DNA from: Bacillota bacterium
Lineage (GTDB): Bacteria; Bacillota; Bacilli; Bacillales; Cytobacillaceae
Assembly: GCA_030705955.1 (NCBI GenBank)
Contig: JAUZPL010000004.1
Coordinates: forward strand, 53,880-117,879
DNA length: 64,000 nucleotides
Direction of reading: 5' to 3'
In this document: positions 8,602 through 18,011 of the stretch, piece after piece
Numbering within the stretch: position 1 is the first letter of the stretch
Layout: each line of letters begins with the position of its first letter
The notes under the pieces: generated by a model
What the model was told of the DNA's origin: nothing
Databases searched by the model: none
What the model saw: only the letters and a program-made list of their open reading frames with translations
Program-made: the position numbers and the translations under genes

Positions 8602-9426
8602 TTATGAATTAGAGAAAGTATCCTCAATTTTTTCCAAATCCTCTATAAACTTCATATTTGTAGCTTGAAATAAGTGTTCAAATACGTCCCCAAGCTCATT
8701 TTCCAACACAATGATTCCTTCACCTGTTATACCGCCTTTTACACAAACCTTTTCTGTTAAAGTAGATAATGTATAATGGCCTTGTTTTATTAGCTCCCCG
8801 AGCCCAATAATCATCTCAGTGGCTAATTTTGTTGCCATTTTTTCCTCCATTCCTGATACCTTTACAGCTGCCTGAATAAATTGCTCTAATAAATAACTGA
8901 AAAAGGCGGGTCCACAGCTAACAATATCAGATGCAACCCTTGTGAATTTGTCCTCTATATGAACTGGAACTGAGAATTTTGTAAATAATTCTTCCACTTT
9001 TTCCTTCCAAATAGTACTGCACATTTCTCCAATAGTAAGCAACGAAACTCCGGCCAAAGCTCGATTCGTAATACTAGGAATGGCTCTAACAACAGAACAT
9101 GGAATATTTACTTCAATTTTATCAGTACTAATTGGGCTAGTAATGGAAATTATACATTGATTTTCAGTCAAATGTGGTTTGATTTCTTGCAAAACGGAAT
9201 ATACATCAAAAGGTTTCACACATATAAACAATAAATCGGATTCAGCTGCAATTTCTCCTGCACTGTCTCCAATCCTGATTTCTTTATATTTATCTTTAAG
9301 CTGTAATGCTTTTGATTTTGTTCGATTTATAATCATCATGGAAGAAGGGGAAATGGCATTTCCATCAATTAAAGCCTCAACTAAAATTCTCCCCATATTT
9401 CCAGTTCCGATGATGCCAATTTTCAT
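8602..9426 (-). CDS. comER: ComER, pyrroline-5-carboxylate reductase-like protein
   Basis: A ProC-like oxidoreductase with N-terminal Rossmann motif GIIGTGNMG. The ATG at 9426 gives 274 codons including stop (B. subtilis ComER is 273 aa) and is preceded by AAGGGGGG on the minus strand; a GTG six codons upstream lies inside that ribosome binding site and is rejected. It is divergent from comEA across about 54 bp, as in other Bacillus. Its role in competence is unclear; it has been connected with sporulation and biofilm in the literature. No terminator is obvious behind it. Confidence 0.9.
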   Translation of the reverse strand: MKIGIIGTGNMGRILVEALIDGNAISPSSMMIINRTKSKALQLKDKYKEIRIGDSAGEIAAESDLLFICVKPFDVYSVLQEIKPHLTENQCIISITSPISTDKIEVNIPCSVVRAIPSITNRALAGVSLLTIGEMCSTIWKEKVEELFTKFSVPVHIEDKFTRVASDIVSCGPAFFSYLLEQFIQAAVKVSGMEEKMATKLATEMIIGLGELIKQGHYTLSTLTEKVCVKGGITGEGIIVLENELGDVFEHLFQATNMKFIEDLEKIEDTFSNS

Positions 9427-9480
9427 GATTCGCCCCCCCTTCACGCGAAAGTTTCTTTTATAACAATATGTACCCCTAGG

Positions 9481-10149
9481 ATGAAATATACCTTAAGAAA
9501 GGATGAATCTAACTTGAAAGAATGGTTTAAAACTCACAAGTTATTTGTATTCGTAACTATTATTATAGTTGTGGCAGTAACCTACTATTTTTATGAAAAT
9601 CAACCTACCTCTAATTCAATCCAAGTAAGTCAAAATCTACAAAGAAATGTTCAAACTAATGCTAATCCTAAGGAGGAAAAAACAAAGAAAGGCCAACAAA
9701 ATTTTTCTTCAACTATTATGGTTGATATAAAAGGAGAAGTGAAAAGTCCAGGAGTTTATCCTTCAAATCAGGGAGAACGAGTTATCGATGTAATTAAACG
9801 AGCGGGGGGATTAACTGAGAAGGCAGATGACAGTGGTGTGAATTTTGCACAACATGTCCAAGATGAAATGATCATTTATATACCGGGTAAAGGAGAAATA
9901 ATATCCCAACAAGCTGAAAATACTTTAGGTGAAAAAGCTAATCAAACAACCTCTTCTAAAGTAAATATAAACAAGGCTGATGAAAGCCAGTTGGAAACAT
10001 TGCCCGGAGTTGGTCCATCGAAAGCACAGGCCATTATCTCCTATCGAGAGGAAAAAGGTTTTTTTAAATCGGTTGAGGACTTGAAAGAGATTACTGGAAT
10101 CGGGGATAAAACCTTTGAAAAATTAAAGGAGTCGATTACTGTCAAATAA
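9481..10149 (+). CDS. comEA: Competence protein ComEA (DNA receptor)
   Basis: Membrane-anchored DNA-binding receptor for transformation. One transmembrane segment (about residues 20-39), a Gln/Asn-rich linker, an SLBB domain (VDIKGEVKSPGVY...) and a C-terminal helix-hairpin-helix domain (INKADESQLETLPGVGPSKA) are visible. 222 aa. The start is not certain: ATG 9481 has little ribosome binding site, while an in-frame TTG at 9514 has AAAGGATG ten bases upstream and would give 211 aa; the domain content is unchanged. Confidence 0.93.
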   Translation: MKYTLRKDESNLKEWFKTHKLFVFVTIIIVVAVTYYFYENQPTSNSIQVSQNLQRNVQTNANPKEEKTKKGQQNFSSTIMVDIKGEVKSPGVYPSNQGERVIDVIKRAGGLTEKADDSGVNFAQHVQDEMIIYIPGKGEIISQQAENTLGEKANQTTSSKVNINKADESQLETLPGVGPSKAQAIISYREEKGFFKSVEDLKEITGIGDKTFEKLKESITVK

Positions 10150-10232
10150 TGAAGTTTTTCCATTGACCCATATTGGTATTCGAAAGTACACTTGTCTATA
10201 AAGGTTATTATTCTTCAAATGAGGTGTGGACT

Positions 10233-10700
10233 GTGAATAGAATTTCTTGGGATCAATATTTTATGGCTCAAAGCCATTTACTTGCTTTAAGAAGTACATG
10301 TACACGGCTTTCTGTAGGAGCAACAATTGTCAGGGATAAAAGGATCATTGCCGGGGGGTATAACGGATCAATCGCTGGAGGAGATCATTGTATTGATAAG
10401 GGATGCTATGTCATTGATCACCACTGTGTAAGAACCATCCATGCTGAAATGAATGCTATTTTACAATGTGCAAAGTTTGGTGTTCCGACTGCTGAAGCTG
10501 AGCTCTATGTAACCCATTTTCCATGCCTTCAGTGCTGTAAGGCTATTATTCAGGCAGGAATCAAAACTGTTTACTATGCAAAGGATTATAAAAATCATCC
10601 ATATGCTTTGGAGCTCTTTAAGCAAGCAAATGTAAAGGTTGAACATGTTGAGTTAACTGAACAAATCATTGATTTTAGACAAATTAGCCAACAGGATTAA
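10233..10700 (+). CDS. comEB: ComEB, dCMP deaminase family
   Basis: Zinc-dependent deaminase with HAEMNAI and PCLQCCKAI ligand motifs. The GTG at 10233 is chosen because GAGGTG precedes it and the protein then starts with the family sequence NRISWDQYFMAQSHLLALRS. It is 155 aa, shorter at the C-terminus than the B. subtilis protein (about 189 as I recall), ending soon after the catalytic core. Located between comEA and comEC; in B. subtilis it is not essential for DNA uptake itself. Confidence 0.93.
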   Translation: MNRISWDQYFMAQSHLLALRSTCTRLSVGATIVRDKRIIAGGYNGSIAGGDHCIDKGCYVIDHHCVRTIHAEMNAILQCAKFGVPTAEAELYVTHFPCLQCCKAIIQAGIKTVYYAKDYKNHPYALELFKQANVKVEHVELTEQIIDFRQISQQD

Positions 10701-10709
10701 GTTGGAATT

Positions 10710-10748
10710 TTTTTAGCCGCCGTCTAGTTCTAGTGCGGCGGTTAAAAA
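10710..10748. repeat. Strong intergenic hairpin between comEB and comEC
   Basis: A 13-bp stem TTTTTAGCCGCCG / CGGCGGTTAAAAA with one G-T wobble and a 13-nt loop. The T-run is inside the 5' arm and A follows the 3' arm, so it is not a classical terminator on either strand. It could attenuate or stabilise the comE transcript; function is not shown. Confidence 0.7.
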
Positions 10749-10778
10749 GAAAATACGTGATGATACGGAGTGCAAAAA

Positions 10779-13103
10779 ATGAAAGGGTTGTATTTTTATT
10801 TTTCGATTGCATCTTTGTTAGGTATTCTATGTGCGTTAAAATCCTTCCTCTTTTTTTTTATTTTAGCGATTATTTACCTAGTTATTTTGTTTAAATATAA
10901 AAGATTTTCAAGACTTCAACTAATCTGTATTGCATTTGTTTATATCCTCTTTTATTTCTCCACTCAAATAAAAATCACTCATTATAAAACGAAGATTCCG
11001 GTTGATACAAATACATTTTATATAACCTTTAATCAAGACCCAAAAATTGATGGGGACTCCCTGCAAATATTGGTTAAGGAAATTCGATTGAATGAAAAAA
11101 TTTTATTACATTATCGAATACGGTCCGAAATGGAAAAACAAATGCTAGAGAAAGAAACCTTTTATGGAAGGAAATGTGAAGTAATAGGAGAGTTAAAGAG
11201 TCCGCAAATTGCCAAAAATGAAAATGAATTTAATTATAAAGAATATCTTTATCAAAATCAAATTTACTGGATATTGGAGAGTAATGAAACACCACTAAAA
11301 AAATGTGTTGTGGAAAAACCTAGTCTACTTCTCATGTTAAAGGAAATTCGCTTTAAAGGAATCAACTATCTCAAAGTTCATTTTCCACCTGATATCGCTG
11401 CTTTCGGCACAGCTTTAATATTTGGTGACCGCAGCCTGATGAGCCCCGAAACTTTATCATCCTTTCAAAAAGCAGGGATTGTTCATTTATTGGCTATTTC
11501 AGGCCTTCATGTTTCACTTCTAGTTGAAATGGTGTATCTAATTGGAATTCGTATTGGAGTTACAAAAGAAAATATGGTTAATTTCCTTCTATCTATTTTG
11601 CCTGTATATGCAATTTTAGCTGGAGGAGCTCCCTCTGTTATTAGAGCAGTTCTTATGCTATTTCTAGTTTTATGTACGGTTAAGTTTAAACGTAGCTTAC
11701 GACTATCCTCATTTGATGCCATTAGTTTAGCCTTTTCTTTTTATCTTTTTGTTTATCCAATGGTTATATATGATGTGGGTTTCCAGCTTTCTTTTTCAGT
11801 GAGTTTTGGTATTATCCTGTCAGCACCTGTTATCCTAAAAAGGTATCATCGAAATTTTTCAAAGCTTATTTCAACTTCTGTTGTGGCACAAATGTCAGGG
11901 CTCCCTATTTTACTTTACTACTTCTTTAGCTCCTCATTGATGAGTATTATCTCTAATTTGATTTTCATTCCTTTCTTCTCGTTTTTCCTCCTTCCAGGTC
12001 TTTATCTTCTTTTCTTCATTCAAGTTATATTTGGGAATGTCCCAACCTTTATCAATCTCTTTTTTGAAAAGGTCATTCATTTTTCTACTTCTTTGCTCGA
12101 ATATTTAACGAAAATATCTATTTTCACTTTTACCCCAGGCAGGCCAAATTGGTTTTTCCTATTGATTTATATAATGCTTATTGTCTTGATCTTTATGATT
12201 TGGGAGATGCAAATGCAATATTACCGAAAATTTTTAGTCATGTTAGGAACCTTTTTATTATTATTTCAAATTGTTTGGAATCAAAATAATCCTATTGGTG
12301 AGGTTACGATGATTGATGTGGGACAAGGGGATTGTATTTTGATTCATCTCCCATTTGGAAAAGGGAATTATTTAATTGATACCGGAGGAACCTTATCCTT
12401 TAATGAGGAAAAGTGGAAGACACGCAAAAATCCGTTTGAGGTTGGAAAAAATATCGTGGTTCCCTATTTGAAATCAAAGGGAATAACGAAAATTGATAAA
12501 TTGATTTTAACACATGGGGATATGGATCATATTGGAGGTGCTTTTGCGATAATAAAGGAAATTCAGATTAAGCAAATTCTGATAGCAGCTGTCAGAGATC
12601 CTTCAGAAACAGAAAATGCCATTGTATCGGTAGCGAAAAAGAAACAGATACCCGTAGTAAAAGTTAGTGCTGGTGACCATTGGGAAAATAGGAACAGTTA
12701 TTTTTATGTTCTATCCCCAGAAAAAAATTTTTCGGGTGTGAGAAATAGAGGGTCTATAACATTGTTTATGAAGATTGGTGGTCTTGCTTGGTTTTCTGGT
12801 GGGGATTTGGATCAAGAAGGAGAAGAAGCCATTGTTAAAAAATACCCAAATTTATCATTTGATATTTTAAAGGTCGGCCATCACGGAAGCAGGACGTCCA
12901 GCTCAGAAGAATTTCTTACAAGATACAAACCAAAGATATCACTCATTTCCGTTGGTAAAAATAACCGCTTCGGTCATCCAAATCAGGAGGTGCTAGATAA
13001 ATTAAACAACATTCATTCTGTCATTTATAGGACAGACCAACAGGGAGCAATCACTTATCGATTTTTTCATGAACAAGGAACTTTTTTACCATTCCTGCCA
13101 TAA
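10779..13103 (+). CDS. comEC: DNA internalisation protein ComEC/Rec2
   Basis: The transport channel for single-stranded DNA in competence, 774 aa. It has N-terminal hydrophobic segments with an intervening extracellular domain, the multi-pass Competence domain (FGDRSLMSPETLSSFQKAGI...HLLAISGLHVS), and a C-terminal metallo-beta-lactamase-like domain with THGDMDHIGG near residue 577 and VGHHGSRTSS further on. ATG 10779 is preceded by ACGGAG at 8 bases; a GTG 3 codons upstream overlaps that site. Confidence 0.96.
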   Translation: MKGLYFYFSIASLLGILCALKSFLFFFILAIIYLVILFKYKRFSRLQLICIAFVYILFYFSTQIKITHYKTKIPVDTNTFYITFNQDPKIDGDSLQILVKEIRLNEKILLHYRIRSEMEKQMLEKETFYGRKCEVIGELKSPQIAKNENEFNYKEYLYQNQIYWILESNETPLKKCVVEKPSLLLMLKEIRFKGINYLKVHFPPDIAAFGTALIFGDRSLMSPETLSSFQKAGIVHLLAISGLHVSLLVEMVYLIGIRIGVTKENMVNFLLSILPVYAILAGGAPSVIRAVLMLFLVLCTVKFKRSLRLSSFDAISLAFSFYLFVYPMVIYDVGFQLSFSVSFGIILSAPVILKRYHRNFSKLISTSVVAQMSGLPILLYYFFSSSLMSIISNLIFIPFFSFFLLPGLYLLFFIQVIFGNVPTFINLFFEKVIHFSTSLLEYLTKISIFTFTPGRPNWFFLLIYIMLIVLIFMIWEMQMQYYRKFLVMLGTFLLLFQIVWNQNNPIGEVTMIDVGQGDCILIHLPFGKGNYLIDTGGTLSFNEEKWKTRKNPFEVGKNIVVPYLKSKGITKIDKLILTHGDMDHIGGAFAIIKEIQIKQILIAAVRDPSETENAIVSVAKKKQIPVVKVSAGDHWENRNSYFYVLSPEKNFSGVRNRGSITLFMKIGGLAWFSGGDLDQEGEEAIVKKYPNLSFDILKVGHHGSRTSSSEEFLTRYKPKISLISVGKNNRFGHPNQEVLDKLNNIHSVIYRTDQQGAITYRFFHEQGTFLPFLP

Positions 13104-13117
13104 TATACAGCAGAAAA

Positions 13118-13145
13118 GAAAAAGACTGCATGGGCAGTCTCTTTA
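13118..13145. terminator. Terminator between comEC and yqzM
   Basis: Stem AGACTGC/GCAGTCT with 4-nt loop. The minus strand reads into TTTTTCTTTTC, so it fits yqzM best; on the plus strand only CTTT follows. Confidence 0.75.
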
Positions 13146-13165
13146 GGATAAATATGTAGCTTTCA

Positions 13166-13300
13166 TTAGGAACCGATTAGCTTAACGACTGTACCAATAA
13201 TAAAAATTAAAGCAAAAAAGCCAAATGAAGCAGCAAAGCCTACTCCTGAGTCAATCGCATCATTTCGTTTACTTTGCACATTTTGTTCAAATTCATTCAC
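13166..13300 (-). CDS. yqzM: YqzM family small membrane protein
   Basis: A 44-aa protein read from GTG 13300: NEFEQNVQSKRNDAIDSG then a hydrophobic stretch (FAASFGFFALIFIIGTVV) ending KLIGS. This closely matches B. subtilis YqzM in the same position after comEC. GGAGGGGAAG is the ribosome binding site. One predicted transmembrane segment; function unknown. Confidence 0.9.
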   Translation of the reverse strand: MNEFEQNVQSKRNDAIDSGVGFAASFGFFALIFIIGTVVKLIGS

Positions 13301-13491
13301 AGTCTTCCCCTCCTAACCCCTTTAAGTATAAGGCATATAGTAAAAAAAATCTAGCATCCATCTTACTCTTCCTTTAATGACAAGAGTTTACACAAATAGT
13401 TTTTTTCTTAAGAGATAAAATAAAGTTATAGGGTAATCCGTCAGGTAATATAGGTTTCCCGGGGCTATATGACTGGCGTTCATTATAGATC

Positions 13492-13526
13492 GAAATTGAC
13501 GCTTTTTTGTAAAAAGCGTCAATTTC
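13492..13526. repeat. Perfect 16-bp inverted repeat upstream of holA
   Basis: GAAATTGACGCTTTTT and AAAAAGCGTCAATTTC flank a 3-nt loop (TGT). There is no T-run after either arm. It sits in a 280-bp space between yqzM and holA that holds no gene I can support. Confidence 0.85.
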
Positions 13527-13601
13527 AATTGAACTCTTGAAAAAATGTCTAAGCTTCTTTACGATAGATAAGGAAAAGAAATGGCGGGGAGCGTTGGACA
13601 A

Positions 13602-14615
13602 ATGGGTATGGAAGTATGGAAACAAATTAAACAAAAGCAAATTGCTCCCATATATTTATTATTTGGAACAGAAGCATTTCTTATAAATGAAACAAGGCAG
13701 CTGATGTTAAGACATACATTAAATGAAGATGAATTAGACTTTAATTACTTTACATACGATTTAGAAGAAACTCCAATTGAAATTGCACTAGAAGATGCAG
13801 AAACATTTCCATTTGTAGGAGAGAGAAAAATTTTATTTCTACAAAATCCTTCTTTTCTTACAGCGGAAAAAACAAAGGATAAGGTGGAACACAATCTCTC
13901 TAGATTAGAAGCATATTTGAAGGAACCGGCTCCATATTCTATTGTTGTTTTTTCTGCGCCATACGAGAAACTGGATGAACGGAAAAAAATTACAAAAGAA
14001 TTAAAAAGAAATGCAGTAGTAGTGGAAGCAAAAAAACTAAATGAGCACGAATTAAAGGGCTGGTTAAAAGAACGGGCAAACTCGAATGGGATCGATATAG
14101 AGGCAGCTGCGATTGAAAGAATGATTATTTTAGCTGGTACAAATATGTTTTTATTGGCAAATGAACTAGATAAGTTAGCCCTGTATGACAAGGATAATAA
14201 AGTAATTGATGTATCATTAGTTGAAAACTTGGTCTCAAAATCACTTGAACAAAATGTATTTACGCTAATTGAAAAGGTAGTTCAAAAGAAGCCAGATGAA
14301 GCACTCCGTATTTATTATGATCTTTTAAAACAAAATGAAGAACCAATTAAAATTCTTGCTTTACTTACAGGTCAATTTCGTCTTATTTATCAAGTGAAAG
14401 ACCTTGCTAGAAGAGGATATGGACAACAGCAAATTGCCTCCTATTTAAAAATACATCCTTTCCGAGTAAAACTGGCTGCAGCTCAGACTGGAAAATTTTC
14501 TGATGAAGAGTTGGCTTTTTTCATTAGTCAGCTAGCTGAGGCGGATTACCAGATGAAAACGGGTGGAATGAATAAATCCCTGCTTATAGAAATGATATTA
14601 TTTAAATTAAAGTAA
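13602..14615 (+). CDS. holA: DNA polymerase III subunit delta
   Basis: Clamp-loader subunit that opens the sliding clamp. N-terminal IAPIYLLFGTEAFLINETR and the AAA-like fold typical of HolA are present, with length 337 aa from the ATG at 13602. That start has GGGGAG ten bases upstream; an ATG at 13581 with AAGGAAAAG would add 7 residues and cannot be excluded. It converges with rpsT, which lies on the other strand. Confidence 0.94.
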   Translation: MGMEVWKQIKQKQIAPIYLLFGTEAFLINETRQLMLRHTLNEDELDFNYFTYDLEETPIEIALEDAETFPFVGERKILFLQNPSFLTAEKTKDKVEHNLSRLEAYLKEPAPYSIVVFSAPYEKLDERKKITKELKRNAVVVEAKKLNEHELKGWLKERANSNGIDIEAAAIERMIILAGTNMFLLANELDKLALYDKDNKVIDVSLVENLVSKSLEQNVFTLIEKVVQKKPDEALRIYYDLLKQNEEPIKILALLTGQFRLIYQVKDLARRGYGQQQIASYLKIHPFRVKLAAAQTGKFSDEELAFFISQLAEADYQMKTGGMNKSLLIEMILFKLK

Positions 14616-14649
14616 AAAAAACGATTCCTGTTAAAGGAATCGTTTTTTT
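14614..14649. terminator. Bidirectional terminator between holA and rpsT
   Basis: AAAAAAACGATTCCT and AGGAATCGTTTTTTT form a stem usable from both strands. Confidence 0.9.
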
Positions 14650-14652
14650 AAA

Positions 14653-14722
14653 TAAGAAAGCATAAATGTTTGAAATTGGATAACTGTCTAGCTCCAGCGC
14701 CCAAAGCGCTTGCGCTTTTCCG
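14653..14722. repeat. Dispersed Bacillaceae intergenic repeat, short copy
   Basis: Starts AAGAAAGCATAAATGT, then CTGTCTAGCTCCAGCGCC and ends GCGCTTGCGCTTTTCC. A longer degenerate copy lies at 31083-31211 and an end fragment near 17986. It sits directly after the rpsT stop codon. I recall the TCTAGCTCCAGCGCC core from other Bacillaceae genomes. Confidence 0.7.
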
Positions 14723-14723
14723 A

Positions 14724-14984
14724 TTACAATGCATTTGCTTTTTTAGCTAAACGAGATTTCTTACGGGCAGCAGCATTTTTGTGGATAAGGCCTTTTGCAG
14801 CAGCTTTATCTAATTTGCTAGCAGCACCAGCTAGGCTTTCATTTACAGCAGCACTATTGTTAGCAGTAACAGCAGCTTCAACTTTTTTCACAGCAGTACG
14901 CATTGCTGATTTTGCAGTTGTGTTTTGGGAATTACGTACTTCAGTTGTTTTCACACGCTTAATAGCAGATTTAATATTTGGCAT
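14724..14984 (-). CDS. rpsT: 30S ribosomal protein S20
   Basis: Basic 86-aa primary rRNA-binding protein of the small subunit, rich in Lys and Ala, beginning [15 protein letters not shown]. The ATG at 14984 is used because AGGAGG lies 8 bases before it; an ATG 3 codons upstream overlaps the site. Single gene between convergent holA and divergent gpr. Confidence 0.97.
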   Translation of the reverse strand: MPNIKSAIKRVKTTEVRNSQNTTAKSAMRTAVKKVEAAVTANNSAAVNESLAGAASKLDKAAAKGLIHKNAAARKKSRLAKKANAL

Positions 14985-15213
14985 TCCATTCACCTCCTAT
15001 AAAAGAACCCGAGACTATATGAACTCGACTTTACCTATTCGTAAATTAATTTTACAACAAGTGATATTTTATCAAATGAAGGCTTGTTTTGCAATACTTG
15101 TTTCCCTGCCATCAAAGTTTGAACGATAGAATATCTTGAATGTTTTCATTGGAAGGGGGAAGAATAGGAAATAGTTTCTAGTTTTGATGGAAATACTGAA
15201 GGAGTGATATTTC

Positions 15214-16338
15214 ATGTCAGAATCACTAGATTTAAGTAAGTACTCTATACGGACGGATTTAGCAATTGAAGCAAGGGAGATGGTGTTAGCTAGTAGAGCA
15301 GGCACAGTTGAGCAGGAAGAAAACCTCTCCCAAATTGAAGGGGTTGTAATTAAGGAAAAAGAGGTTGACGATATTAAGGTGTCACTGGTGGAAATTACAC
15401 CTGAAGGAGAAAAACAATTAGAAAAAAAGCCAGGTCGCTATTTAACTTTAGAGGTTCAAGGTATTAGACAGCAGGATAGTAAACTCCAACAAAAAGTAGA
15501 GAAAATATTTGCTAGTGAATTTTCGCACTTTTTGGAAGGAACAGGTATAAAAAAAGCTGACTCATGTTTAGTCGTTGGACTTGGCAATTGGAATGTAACA
15601 CCAGACGCACTGGGACCAATTGTTTGTGAAAATCTGCTAATAACTCGCCATTTATATGAACTACAGCCTGAAAGTGTTGAAGAGGGCTATCGTTCGGTTA
15701 GTGCATTAGCTCCTGGGGTAATGGGATTAACAGGAATTGAAACGAGTGATATCATATTTGGAATTGTTGAGAAAACGAAGCCAGACTTCGTTATTGCAAT
15801 TGATGCTTTAGCTTCTAGATCAATTGAAAGGGTTAATTCAACTATTCAAATCTCTGACACTGGGATTCATCCAGGCTCTGGTGTTGGAAATAAGCGGAAG
15901 GAATTAAGTAAGGATACACTAGGAATACCAGTAATTGCAATTGGTGTTCCTACTGTGGTGGATGCTGTTTCCATTACCAGTGATACAATTGATTTTATAT
16001 TAAAACATTTTGGGAAAGAGCTAAAGGAAGGAAATCGCCCTTCTAGAGCACTTGCACCTGCAGGGATGACATTTGGAGAAAGAAAAAAATTAACGGATGA
16101 AGATCTGCCTGAGGAAAAACATAGAAAAACATTTTTAGGAATGATTGGGACTCTTTCTGATGATGAGAAGAGAAAGCTAATTTACGAGGTATTGTCCCCT
16201 ATCGGTCATAATTTAATGGTTACCCCGAAGGAAATAGATGTATTTATTGAAGATATGGCAAACTTGATTGCAAATGGTTTGAATTCATCGTTACATAGTG
16301 CTGTAAATCAAGATAATACAGGCTACTATACAAGATAA
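15214..16338 (+). CDS. gpr: GPR endopeptidase (germination protease)
   Basis: It degrades the DNA-protecting small acid-soluble proteins early in spore germination. It is made as a zymogen; the N-terminal part [16 protein letters not shown] contains the region removed on activation. Conserved segments [16 protein letters not shown] and AIDALASRS carry the aspartates linked to catalysis in this unusual family. 374 aa, B. subtilis about 368. AAGGAGTGAT precedes the ATG. Expected to be read by forespore sigma factors; I could not fix a promoter by eye. Confidence 0.95.
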   Translation: MSESLDLSKYSIRTDLAIEAREMVLASRAGTVEQEENLSQIEGVVIKEKEVDDIKVSLVEITPEGEKQLEKKPGRYLTLEVQGIRQQDSKLQQKVEKIFASEFSHFLEGTGIKKADSCLVVGLGNWNVTPDALGPIVCENLLITRHLYELQPESVEEGYRSVSALAPGVMGLTGIETSDIIFGIVEKTKPDFVIAIDALASRSIERVNSTIQISDTGIHPGSGVGNKRKELSKDTLGIPVIAIGVPTVVDAVSITSDTIDFILKHFGKELKEGNRPSRALAPAGMTFGERKKLTDEDLPEEKHRKTFLGMIGTLSDDEKRKLIYEVLSPIGHNLMVTPKEIDVFIEDMANLIANGLNSSLHSAVNQDNTGYYTR

Positions 16339-16366
16339 AATAGAGTAAAAAGAAATGGGTTCTATC

Positions 16367-16402
16367 AAGTCTAGTAAAGTCATATGATTTACTAGGCTTA
16401 TT
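16367..16402 (+). terminator. Probable terminator of gpr
   Basis: Stem AAGTCTAGTAAA/TTTACTAGGCTT with a 9-nt loop, then ATTTG. It ends just before the spoIIP ribosome binding site, so it may be leaky. Confidence 0.55.
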
Positions 16403-16416
16403 TGCGAGGTGGAACC

Positions 16417-17625
16417 ATGAAAAATGTAGAGTTTCAGGGAATGTATGTAGTTGTCCAAGGAAAAGGGATTTTGAAAATAATCGTTTTCCTATTGTTTTTT
16501 TTGATTATGGTATTTTCCTTAAGTGGGATATTGACATCATTACAGCCTGCGTATCACCCCATGTCCTCTTCGGTAAACCAAGTGTCTATGAATGTAGATG
16601 GAAAATTGTTATATCAAATAATGGGGTGGGAAAATCATCATTTTTTATCGGTAGAGCATGGAATGACATCCAGCCCAAAGTTGACAAATATTCTATTTAA
16701 CTTAATGAACAATATTAGCTTAAATGATCCAAGAAGTTTTTTTGGAAGAGAGTTGCCAGGGTTTTATGAATATGATGGAAAAATAGTCGTTGCTGGAGAA
16801 GGAACCAATTACACAAACATGCCAATTGAATCTGCGCCTCCAGGTGAAATTTTGAAGGAGGAAAGGGAAGCCTCCCTGCAAAATTTGGAAGAAACTAACC
16901 AGCCAAAGGCAGAAGAAAAACCAGTTACACCTGGAGTATCAACTGGTGGACATAAAGTCGTTTATTTCTATTTTACGCATAATCGTGAAGCCTATCTGCC
17001 TTACTTAAAGGGCGTTACAAATCCAAACTTAGCTTATCATTCACAAATTAACGTAACAAAAGTCGGTGATGAATTGAAAAGAAGACTTGGAGAAAACGGA
17101 ATTGGCGCAGAACTGGACAAGACAGATGTTATGGGGAATCTAGTTAAAAAAGGGCTGACAATGGTGTCCGCATATAAGGAATCAAGTGATGATGTTCAAA
17201 CTGCCATGACAAAAAACCGGGATTTACATTATTTTATCGATGTTCATAGAGACTCTAGGAGAAAGGCACAAACAACCGTTACAATTAGTGGCAAACCATA
17301 TGCAAAACTGGCCTTTATAATTGGCGGGAAAAATCCAAATTACGAAAAGAACTTAAAATTAGCAACCGAACTTCATCAATTAATTAAAAAGAAATATGGT
17401 GATGGTCTTAGCCGAGGAGTAATTATCAAACAGGCATCGACAGATAATGGCTTATATAATCAGGAGTTATCATCAAATTCAATTTTAGTTGAATTTGGCG
17501 GTGTCGATAATACCTTTGAAGAATTATATCGAACTGCAGATGCTTTGGCAGATGCATTTAGTGAATATTATTGGCAAGCAGAAAAAGTTAACCAAGGTTC
17601 ACCCCAGCCTGCGAGCAAACAATAA
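16417..17625 (+). CDS. spoIIP: Stage II sporulation protein P
   Basis: Peptidoglycan amidase/endopeptidase of the SpoIID-SpoIIM-SpoIIP engulfment machine. One N-terminal membrane anchor (IIVFLLFFLIMVFSL), then a C-terminal amidase domain with FTHNREAYLP, FIDVHRDSRR and LVEFGGVDN supplying zinc ligands (His, His, Glu). 402 aa, as in B. subtilis. ATG 16417 follows GAGGTGGAA. Followed by yqxA 17 bases on. Confidence 0.95.
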   Translation: MKNVEFQGMYVVVQGKGILKIIVFLLFFLIMVFSLSGILTSLQPAYHPMSSSVNQVSMNVDGKLLYQIMGWENHHFLSVEHGMTSSPKLTNILFNLMNNISLNDPRSFFGRELPGFYEYDGKIVVAGEGTNYTNMPIESAPPGEILKEEREASLQNLEETNQPKAEEKPVTPGVSTGGHKVVYFYFTHNREAYLPYLKGVTNPNLAYHSQINVTKVGDELKRRLGENGIGAELDKTDVMGNLVKKGLTMVSAYKESSDDVQTAMTKNRDLHYFIDVHRDSRRKAQTTVTISGKPYAKLAFIIGGKNPNYEKNLKLATELHQLIKKKYGDGLSRGVIIKQASTDNGLYNQELSSNSILVEFGGVDNTFEELYRTADALADAFSEYYWQAEKVNQGSPQPASKQ

Positions 17626-17642
17626 AATGAAGGAGCATTTTC

Positions 17643-17945
17643 ATGAGAATATTTATATTTAAAAGTTTCTTGCTCATTTCGTTAGTATTTATTTCTGTTT
17701 TAGCGGGAATACAAATGGCAAATAATGGTATCCATCATATAAAAGGATATTCGCTGACAGAAAAGGGAAGTCAATTAAATGACATCTCCATTTCAGCAAA
17801 TGATAGTTTTAGTCATGATTTACAAGCAAAAAAAGAAAAACTAGAGAAAATAAATTCGTTTAATCTTTTTTCTTCAGTAGGGAAAAAAGTGTCAGATGGA
17901 ATTTCTAATGCTTCAGTGAAAATTATAAATTCAATGGTCAATTAA
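17643..17945 (+). CDS. yqxA: YqxA family protein
   Basis: A 100-aa protein with one N-terminal transmembrane segment and a polar C-terminal part containing HDLQAKKEKLEKINSFNLFS. Position after spoIIP and the pattern GIQMANNGI..IKGY agree with B. subtilis YqxA. No enzymatic motif; function unknown, perhaps tied to sporulation through cotranscription with spoIIP. Confidence 0.8.
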   Translation: MRIFIFKSFLLISLVFISVLAGIQMANNGIHHIKGYSLTEKGSQLNDISISANDSFSHDLQAKKEKLEKINSFNLFSSVGKKVSDGISNASVKIINSMVN

Positions 17946-17946
17946 A

Positions 17947-17975
17947 AAGCGGTATCCAATGGGTACTGCTTTGTT
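17947..17975 (+). terminator. Possible terminator of spoIIP-yqxA
   Basis: Stem AAGCGGTATCC/GGGTACTGCTT with wobble pairs and a 2-nt to 3-nt loop, followed by TGTTT. Confidence 0.55.
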
Positions 17976-18011
17976 TATGAACCAAGACACTTGCGCTTTT
18001 CTTATTTTTAA

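Noticed and set aside
10710..10748. Terminator between comEB and comEC
   Set aside because: No T-run follows the stem on either strand; kept only as a hairpin.
13745..14191. 148-aa open frame on the minus strand
   Set aside because: Fully antisense to holA, Ser/Phe-rich, with no ribosome binding site.
14710..15129. 139-aa open frame on the plus strand
   Set aside because: Shadow of rpsT and its leader; Ala/Phe-rich composition is the reverse complement of the S20 Lys/Ala codons.
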